DNA of 64,000 bases from Hippasteria phrygiana (Eukaryota > Echinodermata > Asteroidea > Valvatida > Goniasteridae), in the NCBI GenBank assembly GCA_037893225.1, contig JAZGUH010000357.1, positions 124,001 through 188,000 of the forward strand, in the 5' to 3' direction. Position numbers and translations under genes: made by a program. Each line of letters opens with the position of its first letter. Positions within the stretch are counted from its first letter, which is position 1. Of this stretch, positions 60,556-64,000 are shown piece after piece. Under the pieces are notes generated by a model. The model saw only the letters and a program-made list of their open reading frames with translations. It searched no databases and was not told the origin of the DNA.

Positions 60556-62038
60556 TTTTTTTTTGCTTCCTTTTCAGACTTTTTCCCATAGCATTTGTAC
60601 ACGTTTTCTTTCTTACTGGCACTTTGGCTACTTTGGTGCACCCGATTGCCTTTAAACTTGGCAGACACTTAGACAAACTGCTCAGAATGTGTCCCGAACT
60701 TTTTGGTCATGATGACGTCATCACGTGATTTTTTATGAATTTTTGAATTTTGAAAATCGTAACATTCTTTTCAATATATCTAGCGAACAAAATAAGATAT
60801 TTTCAAAATTCTTTTTGCTATAGCTTTGGGATGTCTCAAAGATATGCCCTAAAAAGTAAAAATTGTGTGACGGCATGATGACGTCATCAAAAATGTGCTT
60901 TTTTAAAACACATATAAGGATATGTCCGATCGTCATGACAATTGGTGGGTAGGTAGATACTGGCACTAGGATGCAAAATCCAAAGTGACGTCATGATGAC
61001 GTCATCACGTGATTTGTTATGAATTTTTGAAATTTTGAAAATCGTAACATTCTTTTCAATATATCTGGCAAACAAAACAAGATATTTTCAAAATTCTTTT
61101 TGTTATAGCTTTGGTAGGTCTCAAAGATATGCCCTAAAAAGGAAAAAAATGTGTGACGTCATGATGACATCATCAAAAATGTGCTTTTTTAAAACACATA
61201 TAAGGATAGGTCCGATCGTCATGAAAATTGGTGGGTAGGTAGATACTGGCACTAGGATGCAAAATCCAAAGTGACGTCATGATGACGTCATCACGTGATT
61301 TGTTATGAATTTTTGAAATTTTGAAATCGTAACATTCTTTTAAATATATCTCGCAAACAAAACAAGAGATTTTCAAAATTCTTTTTGATACAGCTTTTGG
61401 TATGTCTCAAAGATATGCCCTAAAAGGCGAAAATTGTGTGACGTCATAATGACATCATCAATTTTTTTCTTTTTACGCATGTAAGGGTCGGTCCGATTAA
61501 AAAAATGTATACATTGAATTTTTCTCTACCTAATTCAACAATTTCGTGATCGTGGCTCACTCAAGTATTAAGAAATAACAGGCATCTGAAAATTGTGACC
61601 AAATTCAATATAACACAAAGGAATTCTGGGAAGGACAGAAACCATGGCTTTCATGTGGCATGCTGTCTATAAAGAGTTGATCTCTAGTCTTTTTTTCAAG
61701 TCGTTAGACAAGTCGTAGGCAGATATTTACACCAACTGCTCAGAATGTGCGCCGAACTTTTAGGTCATGATGACGTCATCACATGTCACGTGACGTCATC
61801 TTAAAGGGGCATTTTTGGAAACCATATATCTACAAAAGTACAAGTCACATTAAGTTAAAACGTGGTATTTAGTTATGCCAGCATGTGTTAGATGAAAATG
61901 TATGTGACGTCATGATGACGTCATCGGCTAATTTTCTATGATTTTTTCATTTTTGAAATTTCATTTAAATCACATAATTTTACACAAAAAAACAAAACAG
62001 CCCTGTGTTTGTCCACAAACACTGCACCATACATCTAG
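60556..62038 (+). mobile_element. Array unit 22 (A-type)
   Basis: Short T tract, GCTTCCTTTTCAG, head, A monomers, bridge 61470-61700, C monomer, ACCATACAT tail, CTAG 62035-62038. Resembles unit 8. Confidence 0.6.
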
Positions 62039-64000
62039 TTTCTTTTTTTTGGCTTTTCCGACACTCCGTCGGAAAAGGCCTTGTTTTTGTTCTGATTTTT
62101 TTTTTGGCTTTTCCGAAATCCTTCGGAAAAGGCTTTGTTTTTGTTCTGATTTTTGGCTTTTCCGACACTCCGTCGGAAAAGGCCTTGTTTTTGTTCTGAT
62201 TTTTTTTTTTTTTCTTCTTCTTCTTCTTCTTTTAGTTCTGACCAAAAGCCCATAGACTTTGTACACGAATTTTCTCCGCGGCACTTTAGGTCTTAAAAAA
62301 CCTCAGATCTTAACCAAACTTACCTCAAACATAGACCCTAAACTGAAATGGTATGTCGAAGAGTGACGTCATGATGACGTCATCACGTGTCACGTGACGT
62401 CATCTTAAAGGTGCGTTTTTCAAGGGCCCATATCTAGAGAACGGTAGGTCCGATTTCCTTTAAACCTGATATGTTGGTAGGCTACCTCGTGTTATAGATG
62501 AAATTTGAGGTGACGTCAAGATGACGTCATCATACGATTTTATAGTAATTTTTCAGTTTTTGAATTTCAAAGTTTCTTAAAGCCATATCTCACCAACAGA
62601 ACATGCTAAATTCAAAATTCTTTTTGCAATAGCTTTGTTAGCTCCTATATTCTTTCACATAAATGTGAAAAATGTGTGACGTCATCATGACGTCATCAAA
62701 AATATGCATTTCTGAAACACATATAAGGGTAGGGACGATCGTCATAAAAATTGGTGGGTAGGTAGATAATGCTACTAGCATGTAAAATCCGAGGTGACGT
62801 CATGATGACGTCATCGGCTGATTTTCTATGAATTTTTAGTTCTATCCCAAATCCCATAGACTTTGTACACGAATTTTGTACGGGACACTTTGGTCACTAA
62901 ACAACATCAGATCTTAATCAAACTTAACACAAACAGGGACCCTAAGCTGAAAATGTATGCCAAAACGTGACGTCATGATGACGTCATCACGTGTCATGTG
63001 ACGTCATCTTAAAGGTGCATTTTGGAAGGGCCCATATCTAGAGAACGGTAGGTCCGATTGCCTTCAAACCAGGTATGTTGGTATGGTAGATCGTGTTATA
63101 GATGAAAATGATGTGACGTCATGATGACGTCATCATACGATTTTACAGTAATATTAAAGTTTTTGAACTTCAAAGTTTCTTAAAGCCATATCTCATCAAC
63201 AGAACATGCTAAATTCAAAATTCTTTTTGTAATAGCTTTGTTAGCTCCTATATTCTTTCACATAAATGTGAAAAATGTGTGACGTCATCATGACGTCATC
63301 AAAAATATGCTTTTTGAAACACATATAAGGGTAGGGACGATCGTTATAAAAATTAGTGTGCAGGTAGATAGTGCTACTAGCATGTTAAATCCGAGGTGAC
63401 GTCATGATGACGTCATCGGCTGATTTTCTATGATTATTTTAGTTCTATCCCAAATCCCATAGACTTTGTACACGAATTTTGTACGGGACACTTTGGTCAC
63501 TAAGCAACATCAGATCTTAATCAGGCTTAACACAAACAGAGACCCTAAGCTGAAAATGTATGCCGAAACGTGACGTCATGATGACGTCATCACGTGTCAT
63601 GTGACGTCATCTTAAAGGTGCATTTTTCAAGGGCCCATATCTAGAGAACGGTACGTCCGATTGCCTTCAAACCAGGTATGTTGGTATGGTAGCTCGTGTT
63701 ATAGATACAAATTGAGGTGACGTCATGATGACGTCATCATACAGTTTTACAGTAATATTAAAGTTTTTGAACTTCAAAGTTTCCTGAAGCCATATCTCAT
63801 CAACAGAACACGCTAAATTCAAAATTCTTTTTGTAATAGCTTTGTTAGCTCCTATATTCTTTCACATAAATGTGAAAAATGTGTGACGTCATCATGACGT
63901 CATCAAAAATATGCTTTTTTGAAACACATATAAGGGTAGGGACGATCGTCATACAAATTAGTGTGCAGGTAGATAGTGATACTAGCATGTTAAATCCGAG
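62039..64000 (+). mobile_element. B-type element 2, three stacked 5' termini, continues past window
   Basis: After TTTCTTTTTTTT come three B 5' palindromes at 62051, 62107 and 62155 in two variants (GACACTCCGTC and GAAATCCTTC cores). Then (CTT)nTTAG, B head and ~604-bp monomers (ATCCGAGG at 62787, 63389, 63993). No 3' end before 64000. Confidence 0.6.

Larger units (their letters stand above)
21156..64000 (+). repeat. Head-to-tail array of Helitron-like repeat units (whole array)
   Basis: Continuous to the window end. About 25 units in the same orientation, each ending in a conserved 3' terminus: (CC)GAAACAGCC or AAAACAGCC, then the hairpin GTGTTTGTCCACAAACAC, 10-15 nt, then CTAG. The next unit follows immediately with T's. 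Units begin with a GGCTGTTTYGG palindrome and/or poly-T, then TTTTCAG and the head GCCCATAGCATTTGTACACG. Bodies consist of A (~285 bp), B (~604 bp) or C (~150 bp) monomers rich in TGACGTCA. Hairpin plus CTRR at a 3' end is the Helitron signature. A matching subterminal repeat at the 5' end and insertion at T's resemble Helentron/HINE non-autonomous elements. No Rep-helicase protein is encoded. The many 60-116-aa frames are monomer-derived and not genes. Confidence 0.65.

Noticed and set aside
21900..64000. Dozens of 60-116-aa frames repeating MKISCFVCEIYLKECYDF-like or MKIVTFFSIYLANKTRYFQN-like peptides
   Set aside because: They are the A monomer read in both directions, mirror each other on opposite strands, start and stop at monomer positions, and show no third-base pattern; not a protein family.
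21156..64000. CRISPR array or bacterial repeat system
   Set aside because: Units are 285-4500 bp, directly repeated without unique spacers, in an intron-bearing eukaryotic context.
21156..64000. Centromeric alpha-satellite-like array
   Set aside because: Monomer sizes (about 167+118 bp) invite the comparison, but unit termini with hairpin and CTAG and the mixed monomer classes point to a transposon-derived array; no CENP-B-like box seen.

Overview
The window is eukaryotic nuclear DNA, most likely from a marine invertebrate animal. Evidence: one intron-containing animal gene for a plasma-membrane glutamate transporter (SLC1/EAAT family), many small inverted-repeat DNA transposons, microsatellites, and a very large AT-rich repeat array. 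No operons, ribosome binding sites, CRISPR or phage genes are present. The species cannot be fixed from the sequence alone.

Layout. 1-12.3 kb has no convincing complete gene. It is packed with non-autonomous DNA elements (hairpins at 1460-1768, 3766-3960, 4262-4333 and 8167-8301; terminal-inverted-repeat elements at 4375-5109, 7150-8122, 11415-11620 and 11979-12090), a 21-bp minisatellite (2490-3046) and a GGCTC microsatellite (9691-9840). A coding-like patch lies at 5808-6467 and includes a small SAP-domain-like reading frame. 12.3-20.05 kb carries six plus-strand exons of an SLC1A/EAAT-type transporter. Two of them are missed by simple ORF calling: a 43-nt exon at 16939-16981, and the second part of exon 4, which lies behind a frameshift. 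The gene has two lesions or assembly errors: an AT instead of GT donor after exon 2, and a 2-bp CG duplication in exon 4. The C-terminal exon(s), for HP2 and TM8, are not in the window. Its introns hold a 9-bp-TSD, Mutator-like element carrying a helicase fragment, a hAT MITE with an intact 8-bp duplication, a tRNA-like element, and a 160-bp-arm foldback.

21.16-64.0 kb (two thirds of the window) is a continuous head-to-tail array of about 25 related units of 1.2-4.5 kb. Each unit typically starts with a GGCTGTTTYGG-type palindrome and/or a poly-T tract ending in TTTTCAG, then a conserved head, then ~285-bp (A), ~604-bp (B) or ~150-bp (C) tandem monomers. It ends with a subterminal repeat matching the 5' palindrome, a short hairpin and CTAG, directly followed by T and the next unit. 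This resembles the ends of rolling-circle (Helitron/Helentron-like, HINE-type) elements, so I read it as a self-concatenated, non-autonomous Helitron-like satellite with two lineages (A and B) whose ends changed together. A five-unit, 8.45-kb block is duplicated nearly perfectly (27288-35728 and 35729-44177). Every monomer carries paired TGACGTCA (CRE-type) sites, often fused to CACGTG E-boxes. None of the many ATG-started frames in this array looks like a gene.
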